Shown: piece by piece, positions 40,901-53,642 of the stretch
Layout: the number at the start of each line of letters is the position of its first letter
Position numbering within the stretch: the first letter of the stretch is position 1
Assembly: GCA_029207755.1 (NCBI GenBank)
Contig: JARCOQ010000017.1
Coordinates: forward strand, 5,034,945 to 5,098,944
From: Chamaea fasciata
Lineage: Eukaryota; Chordata; Aves; Passeriformes; Sylviidae
DNA: 64,000 bases
Direction: 5' to 3'
The notes under the pieces: model-generated
What the model saw: the letters and a program-made list of their open reading frames with translations, nothing else
Told to the model about the DNA's origin: nothing
Databases searched by the model: none
Program-made: the position numbers and the translations under genes

Positions 40901-42727
40901 ACACCAGAGTTGTGTACACTCCCAGAACGGTGTTTTCAAACCCAGAAATGAGGACTGAGCTTATGTTGGTGTGGGCTGACCACAGGCTGCCCTGCGTGGG
41001 CCGACCCACTGTCATCCCAGGACCTACAGCAGCCAGAAGAAATGTGCGTGGGCAGAATTCCTGCATCCACAACTGGCCTCAAAAATCAGATAATACCCTG
41101 GGAAAATACAGGGATGACCCCTGGGGAAGCAATCCTGTGTCCCCAACGGCCTTCTAGAGAGTGGCTCTGAAGCTGTCACCACTGCACGTAATGCCCCTGG
41201 GTTTCTGTAGCTGCAGTAAATGCTGAATTATTCCAAAGCTGAATCCCAAACCAACTGCCTGGATCTGAGCAATTAGAGAGAAAAAGAAGTATATTCTACC
41301 AGCCAACTGCTTAATTACCGAGGGCACTAAGCACAGCGTGCAGCTAATAGCAAAGCTTTGGATTTTCAGGACAAGCCATTCTCCCTGCTCTGTTTGTTGG
41401 AAAGAATATGAGAAATAACAGGATCACGACTCATTCCTGTCAGTACCACCCTGACTGTGGGATGAGATGGAAATGCCACTGTTCTGGGTACAAGCTCTCT
41501 GCTGTGCTCCCAAGGGAAAGGGTGGACTTTTAAGAATCGGGCAAAGATTCCCATTATGGAGAGCATTCCCTCGGTAGGTTTGTGCTACCCTGTTACCATA
41601 GTTGGCTTTCTGTCATCTCCCTGAACCCTGGGATGTGCGGAGCAGAGGTTTTGGTGGTGTGGAAGAGGGCAGAGCTGAGCCCTGTGGGATCTGGGGGATC
41701 TCACACTCCTCTGGCACTGGCAGCTCTCCCGGGAGATAATGCTGTCACTGAGCGATGAGCCCACTAGCACTGCTGACACAGCATTTCTTTTCAAATGTAA
41801 ACAGTTCTTCCTGGTCCGAGAAAGCATTTCACACTGCCCAGCCCAAACATGAAAGAAAAACCCACCAAAAAACCCTCCTCCCTCTGAGTCTTGTTTAAGA
41901 ATCTCAATTTAATTTCCATTAAGTTAATGAACTTTAGTGTTTGTTATCTTCATTTTGCTTTCCGGACTGTCTTTGGAGTGTATCTAAGTTTCCCCCTACA
42001 GATTTCATGAGAAGAAATGCATTTAAAAAAAAAATGCAAGAGGAAAAGGAAGCTAGCAGTAAAACATCTGATACTGCATGACATGATAAAATCACAGGAG
42101 CTGGCAGAACTGGCAGGCTGCCCTCTCCTCCTCCAGCCCTGGCCTATGTCTCTTTGTGAATTGCCCTTTGTTTGCTACAGATTCACTCTAGAGGTTTCTC
42201 ACACCAGAAATTAAGCCCTATTTTATCCAAACCTGGCCCAGAGGGCCTTTGGCTCCCAGCCACAACATGCAGAGTGTTTCTTTTGATTTGCTCTTCTTTT
42301 CTCAATCTCTCTCCCTGCAGGGTACTGTTATTATTATTATTTTTAATCTTGCATTTTACTGATTAAAGTGCTTACGTTCATGTTGATACATTTGTTTTGT
42401 GGTGCCTTTGGGGTCATAAGGAAGCACAAATTATTCTGGATTGGAAGGGAACTGGGAAAAGCTGAGGAGAAAACCAGGATATTATCAGGCATTCCTTTGG
42501 TACTGGCACATGGGCACTGATATCAGCCTGGTGATGATTCAGGGCTGGGGAGGGGGGAAATGGCATTTGGATAAAACGAGACGGGCTGTGATGTGACTGA
42601 GCAGGGCTGAGGGAACGGGCTGTTATCAGCAGGGCCATGCCAGAGGACGTGCTGTGTGTGGTGGCACAGGGCTCTTGTCACAGCTGCTGCAGCCCAGGTG
42701 CTCAGCCAGGCTCTTTGGGTTTAAAAT

Positions 42728-42905
42728 GTCCCCAAAACCACCCCCAAACCCCCAAATTTGGGGTTCAACCATCCCACAATCACTGCAGAGCCCTTAAATT
42801 TGGGCTGGAATCCTGCCCAAAACCACCCCAAACCCCTCAAATTTGGGGTCAAATCCTCCCAGATAACACCCAACCCCGCCAATTTTTGGGGTAAAATCTC
42901 CCAAA
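42728..42905. repeat. ~42-bp minisatellite with palindromic core
   Basis: There are about four degenerate units with a period of 42-43 bases. The shared aaattt core recurs at 42754, 42796 and 42839, with a diverged copy near 42881. Two of the cores are flanked by cccc on the left and gggg on the right, so units can form short hairpins. The period is a multiple of three, which keeps a plus-strand frame open through the array, but there is no sign of a gene around it. Confidence 0.85.
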
Positions 42906-45900
42906 CCCACTGTTCCCTAAGCACACCACAGCACACTGCGGTTGCCCTCGGTGCCACAGCTTCCAAATTACAGAACAATACCGCAATGGGCTGGCCTCAG
43001 CACAAGCCTTGCATTCTAGGTGGGAGACAGATGCCTGACACCGGGACCAGTCCCTGCAGACCTCTGCCAGATGTAACACCTGCATCTGCAGCCAGGTGCA
43101 GCCACCTCCTGTCCCCCCTGCACATGTCCATGCTGCTCCCCACGAGGCTGCTCCTCTCCTGCTGCAGATCCTTGGTTTCTTGGCTCTGCTCCCAGGGAAC
43201 TTGCAGCCTGCTGCTGCTGCACACCACCTTCTCAAGGGCAGGCAGGAGCCCTGTGCTGGTTTTGCTGGTGCCCTGAGAATTAAGGGAACATCAGGTGAGG
43301 AAAATCTAAGTGGAGACTGGCTGAGCAAAGCTAAACCTGCCCTCTCAGCTGGGTGTAAATGTACGTGGCTTCAAAAAGGGGGGTGAAAATCTGCATCTGG
43401 GAGACAATGGATTCTGACCGTGAATCCCAGTCATGGAGGTCTGAGAGCAGAGACCTTTCTGGGCAGCTCACAGATGCTGCCACCTTCCTAATTCACAAGG
43501 TTTGGGGAAAGCAGTGCCAGTGGGGTCAGGAGCATCTCTGAAATCACTGACTGTCCCCTGCACACTCTGTGCAAGCATCTGTGCCCCTCAGGGATGCCAG
43601 GTCTGCCTCTGGCCTGTCTCTCTGGCTCTGGTTGGTCTCAGACCACAAGACGTAGAGTGACATTTCTAATGGGGGAGAATGAACAGAATCAAATGGGGAA
43701 ATATTAGAGGATTGTAAGTCAAAAAAGGCTTTCTTGACATCTTATAGATTTTCCTTGCCATCCTCCTCTTATCTGCTCAGTTCCTTCTTCATATTGAGTT
43801 TCTGTTTCCACCTTCGAATTTCCTTTCCTGATCCTAGAGATCTGACTGTGTGCAGGCTGTTTCCAACAGATAACTAGCCCCCCCTAACCCTAATTGAGCC
43901 CTTTCCCTTCCTTCTGTCCCACCTGTGAGATGAGACCTTGTGCAATTGTCTGGTTTTTCCCCCCCAAGGGCTGTCTGCCTGTGTCTGATAAGACCTGGAC
44001 CCTGTAAACTTTTGGAAAAAATAACTGCTTCTACAACGACCTCATGCAGGTTAGAGAACAGTGTATCAAAATCTGGAGCCGACTGTCTTCTTAAATCAAT
44101 TTAAACTGAACTAAGGTCCATTCCTCCCTCACTCCCTATGCAAAAGTCAGCTGTAATCACAGGACGCTGAGTCTTGCACAGGGCTGGAGACCAGAAAGTG
44201 CCTCTGACACGAGTACCGGGCAATTTATCACAGGAGATTACACTCGAGGGTGCTCATGTGACTGGGATTTAACAGTCAATTAAATAACACCAACACTTCT
44301 AACAAAGGCACTGGGATTAAGGAAGGACTCCAAAATTACTCCTTTTCCTTCCCGACTCTGATGCCAACCTCGGGAATCTCCCCGTTATTAACCCAGATGT
44401 TCAATTAAAGCCGACCGGAACAAATAAAATTGTTCTGAAATGTCACTACAATGGGAGTCAGACGGTCAGCTCTGCCCCTGAGGCAGTTTGTAGGAAGCTG
44501 TCCCGTGTCTTGGGCTTTATCAAAAGGATCCCAGCCATGTGTTTAGTGCAAGTGATTACGCTGCTGCTGCTCAGGTCACTTCTAAGGAGCAGACAGGGAA
44601 GTGCTGCTTCTTTCCAGGATTAGCCAGTGCCAGACAGGGCAGATGAACACGGTGCTGCTGGTTCAAAAGGACACATCCAGCTGCCCACGCATGTACAAAG
44701 AACACGTGGCAGTGCAGTGCTTGCACAGTGAGTGATCTCAGTGTCTGGGCCCCACAGAGCACACAAATACACACAACCTCTCCCGTCCCCATCTCTTCCA
44801 GCGGGCAGCAGTGCCTCCCTCCAGATCTCTCATGGCTTTCCTTGAAATTCCCCCCAGGTCATGAGCACCTCAGTCTTGCCAGATGTTCACTCCTCCTTCT
44901 CCCACTGCTCCTGAATGTGCCCATTGCTCCTGCAGTTATCCTGCTTTATCCCTCCTTACAAGCAGGCTCACTCCAGATGCGCAGATATCTCGTGCTCTGG
45001 TGGCATCAACTCCAGTTCCAGGGTTCTCTGCTCTTTACCTAAGAGCCCCTCTGCCTCTCCTCACACCTCACCTCCTGGGCTCTGTTAGGGTCCATCTGCC
45101 CTCCCTGCCTAGGCAGGAGAGAGGGTTGCACAAAGCTGTGGAGCATCTCCTGCACTTCGTGCAACACATTCCAAAACTGCAGGAAGGCACACACAGGATC
45201 ATGGCCTCAGCATTCACGTGAGCACCTCCTTTCAGGACAGTAAGAAAATCTTGCTGCTGTATTCACCTTTCACTAACCACCAAACATTTGCATCTGTTCT
45301 TATATTCCAGGGACTTTTTACAAGAGTAAAAAGAAAAAGGAATTGTGGCTCTTTTTTCTCATTTTATCAATTTCTTCCCCTAAATGCTGCTTCCGAGGGC
45401 TGTGCTTTGGGAATCCCACTTTGCACATAACAACCCTTCTGCTTGGGCACAAGCAGCATATTTAGAAGTTACCTGAAGGACACAGCTTTTGTGACCCATG
45501 TTTCCTCACCACACAAGTCAGGAAGGGGCTGTTACACTCTTGTGAAGCTGGCCAAGATCCTGAATTTTTTTTCCCCATGGCAGAAGAAACAACCATTCCA
45601 CACTCTCTCTCATGGGGTAAGTCCAGAGTTTTGTTTTATAGGTTCCTCTAAAGCATCAGAGTTGTTCCCAGTATCCTGTTCTGGACAATTTGTCCCATCA
45701 GTGTAAGACATGGTGTTTTCCTAAAAGAGTATTTTATAAGGTCACATCTTCATCTGGTCATTGTTCCATGAGGTCATTCAAAAGTCACAACACTGGAGAC
45801 AAAATCCCCTTATGCTCATTTTGGTGTATTGGAAACTACCAGAATGTTTGCTGGAAGAGACAAAATGTGGCTAAAATCAATCCACAGATTGTCCCCTAAT

Positions 45901-46851
45901 AGAGTCGCTAGAATAATAGCAAGGTCATGACTCCCCTCACTCCTCATAATTGCTGCAGCACATCCCTAAAAGGGGTGGCTGACCACAATACAATTTTTTT
46001 TTTTCATGTAGCAGGAAGGAGCTGTTGAGAAACCTCTCGGAGCACATGAATGTCAACCTGACATTTTACTTGGGACCAACCCTTCGACAGGATGCTCATT
46101 TTCTCACATCTACATCATCCTTTAACACCAAATCCACACCTTTCCATGAAGAAGCTGTGGGATTTTTTTCCCAAACAGTAAATGTGTGTTTTCTGCCTTG
46201 TTTGTATTAGGACATAATACCTAAAAAATATCCAAAACTAATGCTTGAGGCAGAACTGGAATTGAGAGACAAGACCATGGTGTGGTCTTGTGTTCTTCTC
46301 CTCAAATAATCTTAATCTGCAGTGGCAGCGATGACACCAGAGGGGTGACAGTGACCAGAGAAGGTGGTATTATCCATGTCTGTGCTTCAGAAAGGACAGG
46401 GCTATCAGGTGTCTATTTACAGTTCCCAGGAGAGACACTCATGTTGTGTCTTAATGAAGACTTCATATTCCACCAGACACTTGAAACTCAAAAGCCAACA
46501 CTGAAACCAAGTTCCTTATTTCTGGCATGCTGTTTTTGTCAATATTTGTTGCTTTAATCACAAGTGACAGCCAAACAGTACTTTGGGCTGTTTATTAGAA
46601 CAGCAACATGTTCTGCTCCTTCTGAGGCCACGCAGATATTCAGAATTAGCACTCCCACCAAGGTCTTCCAGGAAGTTGTAGCTTCTGGGAACCTGAGGGA
46701 TAGAATGGAAATTGCTGATCGGAACAAGAAGCTGTAGGTCCCTTGAGGGGACACACAAAGCAGCACGGGATGCTGCTGACACTGTTTAAATTGGGTGGAT
46801 TTATGAGCTTTTCTGATAAGAACTGTTATCTGGGGCTGGAATCAGACACCG

Positions 46852-46885
46852 CCCACCCCCCCACCCCCCCCACCCCCCCCCCCCC
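46852..46885. repeat. Poly-C tract, G-quadruplex-forming on the minus strand
   Basis: Runs of 3, 7, 8 and 13 cytosines are separated by single adenines. The minus strand therefore carries four G-runs with one-base loops, a very strong G-quadruplex pattern. It is not next to a recognised promoter. Confidence 0.9.
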
Positions 46886-49616
46886 TTTGCTGGAATTTCT
46901 CCTGGTTTGTTCTGTTCCCAACTCTGAGCACTTCTGGAGAGTGTCCACGTTCTCTTGCAAATTCATGAGGATGGGAATCTAAGGCTAATGGTATCCTGTG
47001 AATTTGCATTAGGGGCTGCACTGACCTCAGAGATGCAGGAAGTCTTTAGGCTGGGCCAGAGCAGTAGGAGCAGATGTGGCAGCTCCAGCTTTGTGCCCTG
47101 GGCTGGGCTGACAGTGACCAGTCCTTGTGGGATTTGATACCAGCAAGGGGTGACTGAGAGCAGGCTCCCCATGAGCACTGCATTTTGCATTTCAGAGTTG
47201 CCGTATACCAGAGGCATTATCTCCAGCTGCAGAGCACTGTAAATCAGAGTTAATTCTTTCCAGCAGTCAGCTTTGCTACGGCCCTCCCTCTCATTACCCA
47301 CTCCCTAAAGGAGAAAAGAACACTCTAAGGGTCCTCCTACCCCCATAAATGTTCCTGGATTCAAAAGGACAAAAATGACACTATTCTATTTGCGTGTCCA
47401 GAAAATTGGTGGTGTAAAATCCCCCTGGTGGATGGAGGATAAAACCAGGGGTTAAAACAGTAAATTAGCATACCTGCCTCTGGCTCAACTCTGCTGAGTT
47501 CAGCGCAGATCTTTAAAGTTTATCCTCCTTGCAGAAGTTATTTAGAGAACTATGCCACCTCAAATTGCATTTTCTGAGCACTCCTTACATTGATTTGAAG
47601 CTTCCTACTCTTTTATTCACATTCATTTGAGCGACAGGTAAATTCTGGTGTAGGATGTACCACTTGACAGGTCTTCCTCAAAACAAATGTCACTGCTGGA
47701 AGCAGAAATGAGTCTCCTGAGCCTTGGTCCCAGTGCTGCAGTTTTCTGGAATGCCTGGGATGCACACTTAATGGGAAGCACACCAGGAACAGTTCCCTGC
47801 TCTGCACAAACAAACAGAACTTTGTTTTTTCTGTTTCTTTTTAAAGGCAATGAGAGCAGTGAAGGCTGAGTAACAGAGCAGGCATGAGCCACAAGGTGTC
47901 TGATGAAATGACATAGTTTGAGGTTTTTACGTAACCATATGGAAAGCTGTGATATGTGTTTGAGGCTTTCCTGGATATTCAAAGTTTTCAGGGAATTATG
48001 ACTTGCAGCAGTGATTCAGCACTGTTTCAGCTGAGGCAAGGATTAACCTTTCTGTCAGGACGGTCTCAAACAAGCTTGAAAAAGCTAAACCACAGGGATA
48101 GGTGACAAATAATACATTCTGGGAAACAAAAGATCAGCACCTGGGGCCTTAAGGCCAAAGCAGATCTCTTATCAGCCAAGATCAGAAGTGAGCACTAGCC
48201 TCAGTGTCACTGGCAGACAGGTACACTGCCACCTGTCCCACACCTGCAAAGCCTCCTGTTTCCTAGATATGTTCAGCATTTGGGAGAAGGTCAGAAAATA
48301 CTTGTATAATTTCCTCCCTTTAACCTGAAAGGGGTTTATCCCTACTGTGGCCACACTTGTGTCACTCTCCAACAAGACTGCTGAGATGTTAATTGCCTGT
48401 GCAATCAAAAGACCCAAAGTTTGGCTCTGTTATCTTCTGCAGGAGGATGCAGGCTCCCCAAGGGCAGTGCTGTTCCCAGATATATGAGCTCTGTGCACAG
48501 TGATTAAGCTCCCTCTCAGGTAATATACATTGCAGCCTGAAAGCTGCTTCCCCCACCTCCCTTTGTAGTCTGTGATTTAATCAGCACCATCTGGGATCAG
48601 CTTCCTTTTATTTACTTATTTTTGGGTACAGGTGGTCTCAGATTTTGGTCAGCCTGCCTGGAAACTCTTCCAAGTTTGAGATTACCAGCTCACATGCTGG
48701 AGGCTGGGATAAGGGTTCCAGGCACTTGAGGGCAGACACAAGACAGGAACAAAAGTGACCCATCAGCAGACACGGAACTTAGCTGCAGCATCAACTTTTT
48801 AAGGTTATTTTCTCAGCACAGCTGGCTTGGGGGCTGCACTGTCACACATCCATGCTTGGCTGAGTGATCCAGCACAAATGACCCAATTTTCCCAGGAATG
48901 CAGAGGGAGTTTGCTGAGAGCATGGCTCCATTGGCCACAACAGAAATCAGGCGTGTAAATCCCTTTCTTTTGGCCTCAAATTGGTCAAAGGGAGAATTAA
49001 ATCCCCAGCCTTTCTAGCCCTTGTAGGGGAAAGAACTGAATGAAGCAGGGACAAGCAGCAAGTAATGATCTCTGCCACCTCCCCTGTGTACTACCCAATT
49101 TATTTTGAAGTGCTATTTTTGTTCAGCCTCAGACATTTGAAACATTTTGCCTGGAGCATGAAATATCACATTTCCCAGCTGGATGAGCAACCCGCACAGA
49201 GTTGTGCTAAACACTTTATGAAAACGCTGTTCTGTGAAATAAAGGACACAGTGCTTTATTATTTATATATTTAAGGCACACAGCAGCGCCAGGTTTAGCA
49301 TTTTTGCTCAACCTGACTTATCTGACAGGCACTGCAGGTCATGAGAGGGAGACAGCCTGAGCGATTTCACATCAGGGCACCAGTGCATTGTATTTTGGTA
49401 TTGATGGATGGATGGATCAAGGTGCTTGTCTGGGCTCTGGTGCCCTGTGAAAACAGCAAAAGATTATTGTGTTTAGAGCCAGATAAGCAGCACCTTAATT
49501 TTGATGGATGTGTTGTGTGCCAGCACACAGCTTACAACTGGCTCACCAAAATGCAAGTGTGACTTTCACTTCCATCCCTGCAGAAGCCCCCCAGTCAATG
49601 CCCCACAAGCCTTGGC

Positions 49617-49641
49617 TCCCTGTACAAGGATTGTACAGGGA
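49617..49641. repeat. Perfect palindrome, 11-bp arms
   Basis: TCCCTGTACAA (49617-49627) and TTGTACAGGGA (49631-49641) are exact reverse complements around a gga spacer. The TGTACA cores resemble steroid-receptor half-sites, but the spacing does not match the usual three-base form. Confidence 0.85.
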
Positions 49642-52600
49642 AGAGCACCTGAATTAACATACAATGTATGTATAGCTCTGGGGCTCCCATGAGGTGCAGC
49701 CTAATCCTGGTGCTACCAGTCCAGTTCTGTTTTAATAAGCAATAAATGGATTTTCCTGTTTTGCTCATGATGGTAATTGGTAAATGACCTCCCTGCTGTC
49801 ACCCGTGTGCTTTTCCACCCCGTTTCTGCCCTGTTGTGGAGGGGGAGAGGGGAGCAGCTGGGTGGGCACTGGCAGCTGCCCATGGTCAGCCCAGGACTGC
49901 AAACAGCAGCCAAAGGGGGCCCAATCCTCAGCAGAACAGGCACATACCTGCTCTTCTCCATGGTCCCAGTCCTGTAGACATATGTGATAGAAGAGGATTT
50001 ATTAACAAATTTGTTAAATTTGCTCATTTGTTAACATGCTCGGGTGTGTACATTGCAAAATACACTATCTGAAAATAGATGTTAAAATAATACCTTTTTC
50101 ATCATCATTTATTAAAAAAAGTAAATCCCACATTGACTTTATCAATTGTTCTTAATTCTTAAACTCTCAGTACCTGCAGTTCCTGTTGAGGATATAGCCA
50201 AGGAGAACTTCTGTCTGATGTTAAACAATAGTGTGTTTCCTAGCAGGAAAAAAAAAAAGGCCTAATTAGTTTTTTTCCATGGTTGATTAGACCAACACAT
50301 ATACAGGGAAGCTGCCTCCCTAGGGATGCCTCCACACAAACAGCCATAAATGAATTAACTAAAATCAAAACCTCCCTTAACCCGCTCAAAGTACTATTTG
50401 CAGCAGAGGTGTATTTATCTCTGTGTTTTACTCAGAGTGACAGCAATTGAACAAAACAAGAGCTGGGAATTGACAGCTCTCCATAACACCCAACTGGAAA
50501 ACAAAACTGCTGCCAAATCTAGTGGAACTAGATTATCTCAGTGGTCTGGGTAGGCTTTCAGCAGCCTCCAGCATCAGCACGTGCTGTGGGAAAATAAATG
50601 ATATCCCACAGAGCTGTTCCAGGTTCCCTTCTGCAGAGAGCACTGGTGAGAGCTCTGCTCCAGAAACTCATTTGGCGCTTGGACACACATGCAGGAAAAG
50701 GACACTCTTGGCCATTTTTTACTCCTCCTGAGTGTCAGTCTCTGTGCAGAGAACCGTGAGCAGTGCCAGGGGAGCCATTCTGCCTCCTGCCCCCTCCCAG
50801 CGCCGGCAGGGCTGTGCCTGTTTGGCACCTGAGCAGGGCTGATGTTACCAGAGCTGTTATCTCTTTGCCCACAGGAGCAGCAGTGACCTCCAAACCCGGG
50901 GATCACAACTCTGATCACAGCAGCCTCACAGCTGAGACACTCTGAAGCAGCTTTTTGGCACCGTGTAGTTCATTAGAAGAATGTCAAGGCTTTAGAAGAA
51001 AAATCAGAATTGCGAGACATCTACAAGCTCCTACCAAGCCCCCAGGTGTTTTCAGGAGTTTCAGGCTCTCATCTGAGCAATGGAATTTTGGCCAAAGACA
51101 CTAAAATAGCCCCAGTTAAATCAGATGTCTTTAGGATGCCACTGCCAAGTCCTCGTAAGTAACAGCAAAGAATTTCACGACTTGGTGCAATGTAACCATG
51201 TAAGGGCAACTCTGTCCATCTTGTACAGTACGAGTACAGTTCATTCCCTTTCATGGCCCTCGAACATCCGAACTATTCCTGTTCCAGGAAAACAAAGAAC
51301 ATTTTACATCACAATACTAGAAAATGCAACTGAAAGTGGACTTTTAAAGGGACAGGATTCTGCAGAAATTTTGGTAGGACTCACACGCAGTCTTGCTGGT
51401 GTGAACTTCAGGAAGCCTTTAGCACAGCAATAATCCATTCCCAACTGAACTGTTTCAGGATATGGCACCATTAACATTTCATATTTTGACATGAAATTAA
51501 TGAGAGAATAATTTATTTCAATTCTCTAAAATTCCAAAAACCAAATGGCAACAATCAGTGTTACAAAGCACAGAGCATTTTAAATTGCAACATAATCCTT
51601 AAATACTCAAACCAGAAGTGTAAATTTGGGTCAGCTGTGTACTAATGGGGTTGTACTGCTTAAAAAGACATCTGAGAGAGCTCAAGTTCATCTTGAACTT
51701 TTAAGCTGTCAGCTCACTGTGCCTTATGGAGGAATTCCACTGAAATCCACATGGGTGAACAGAGTCTCAGGGGATTAGGAAGAAGTCAACAATATTTAAA
51801 CTCTTTGGTAAACCAGGCATTTATCAGCAGCAAACAGTTAAGGGTTTTATTTAAAGTTCTACCCTAATGCCAAGGCAGAACCAGCTAATTTAAGATATGT
51901 CAGAAAAAAATATCAAGTCCAATTAAAATTTATCTCCTCTTACTGTGTACAAAGGAAAGTAATAAGGATTGGACATAAGCCAAGCTGCAATCTCTCCGGT
52001 TTGAAGACTGTATTCTTCTTTCCAGAAAAAGTTTTCACAGATTTATCTCCTGGAAAAATGAATTATTTCTAGGAGAATCACGACAATGTCATCCCTCCTC
52101 CCCCTTTTTAAAAATGCATCTTTCATGGTTAACTTAGATGTCAGAAGAAAATAGCTCAAAAATAAAGTGTGGATTAACTTTGCCCCTTGTTTTAGGATTT
52201 AAAAGGTTTCTCATGTGCTTTGTGTATTAACTTCAACATGAATCAGGTTTTTTGGCCTTTTTAAGCTGAGTTCCTCTCTACTTGCAACACCCAGGAGTTT
52301 ATCTTTTAAAAGTTCTATCAGCTCAGAGTAGCAGTAAATTCAAGTGTTATCACTGGGGAGACTGCAGCCAAAGATGTTTCAGGTTATGGCTCTGCTAAAA
52401 AGGGCTCTGAACCTGTTGAGTTCTGACTTCTCTGCTGCAACTGTTCCTGGAATAACGGTTTAGTTATGGACTTCATTGTATCTATACAATAGCTTACACT
52501 TTAATTCCTAATTTATGATTTCCAAAACAACTCACTAGAATTACAGTAAAAACCAAACCCACACTACACAGTAACTACACATTAACATGGCCCCATTTGC

Positions 52601-53577
52601 TCTGCTAATATTCAGCAGGTATCCATGGTGCCAAAGCAGGACCTTTCAAATAAATATGCTGCACTTCGTCATGTCTGAGAAGAAAAATACAGATAAGGAG
52701 AAAGATACCAACCACACTTGGGTAGTTCAGCCATTCCCCTCAGTCCACAGGCAACAGCATCCCTGTTCCAGGCTGTCCTGAGAGAGGCCTGAGCCTTGTT
52801 TCCCACACACACATCACCCCCAGAAAGTGAGAAATACAGCCCATAGTAACCCCCCCTCAATGGTGACAGCCTGCAGCATAAACAGGAAAGCATCACCAAA
52901 CAGCCTCTGTCACTTGGAAGAGCCCTGGGAGAGCCTGTGCAGAGATTTCAGGATGGACAACTGCAAATGTTAACCCAGAGATGACCACAAGCAGGGAAGT
53001 GTAATCTGGAAATAACCTCTGAGTAATGCTTGAGAATGTGCAGATCAGGATACACCAGCAGGACAGTCCCTGTGGAGTTGTGGGTATTACGGAATGGGGA
53101 AAACGCAGCTGACATTTTCCATACAAGTCACAACCTATTACTTTATTTTAAACCCAAACCCATATATGACCTTTATTTTAATGACAATCACAAAGTGACA
53201 AATAAACCTGCTGCGTGCAAACAAAATTTAACAGCACAAAAGCAGCACCTGGAAGAAAGGACAGACCCTTTCTTGTGTCCTAACAAGAAGAATCCCCTTA
53301 GTTTTTCCAGTGAAAAAGCAGCAAGCTCAGTTAGATTGCTACACTGCAAGTGTTCCATTACAGATGCAAAACTTATTAGATCTGGAAAAGATTCTTGGCA
53401 GTGAAGCCAAGAATAAAGTAGAAATCCTTGACTTTCAACTCTGGCATTGCTTTACAAGCTGATTTTGTTTTAAGAATTTACAATCAGAATATGTATATTT
53501 TTAAGACACATTTCCAAGCCTTTTAAGACTAACTACAATAAACTCACTCGTGTTTATGACTTGAACAAAAGACACAG

Positions 53578-53632
53578 CACAATATAGTTTTGAACTGTTT
53601 ATTTCACATGTCCCATACCGGAGTTTCTTCAG
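53578..53632 (-). terminator. RPS21: RPS21 3' UTR and poly(A) signal
   Basis: After the stop codon comes a very short 3' UTR with AATAAA on the minus strand at 53603-53598. It is followed by a T/G-rich stretch (about 53,555-53,575) expected downstream of a cleavage site. The cleavage position is estimated. Confidence 0.85.
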
Positions 53633-53642
53633 TTAAAAGTTC
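53633..53642 (-). CDS. RPS21: RPS21 last coding exon (Lys-Asn-Phe-stop)
   Basis: Ten coding bases complete Lys81 and encode Asn-Phe and TAA, after the acceptor tcttctag. It is too short to be found by open-frame search and was placed by continuing the conserved eS21 C-terminus. The 3' UTR follows directly. Confidence 0.95.

Larger units (their letters stand above)
34771..42720. other. Intergenic DNA, third part
   Basis: No coding exon or RNA gene was recognised. It contains a C-rich 20-bp degenerate tandem repeat at 37163-37256 and an AAAC-type simple repeat at about 37,898-37,945. The longest open frame here (40133-40609, minus) has no family signature and is treated as chance. Confidence 0.55.
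42906..53570. other. Intergenic DNA, fourth part, up to the RPS21 3' end
   Basis: No coding exon was recognised. Notable contents are a C-rich run at 46852-46885, a perfect 11-bp-arm palindrome at 49617-49641, a short gatg repeat at 49,403-49,415 and an AT-rich part from about 50,000 to 53,500. The stretch 44,200-44,480 has a mixed, non-repetitive composition with homeobox-like attaa cores, and may be a conserved non-coding element. Confidence 0.55.

Noticed and set aside
42758..43276. 172-codon plus-strand open frame
   Set aside because: Its first part is the 42-bp minisatellite and the remainder is low-complexity Leu/Ser/Pro sequence without a family signature.
43878..43895. ctaaccctaa as interstitial telomere repeat
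   Set aside because: Fewer than two units are present, which is expected by chance.
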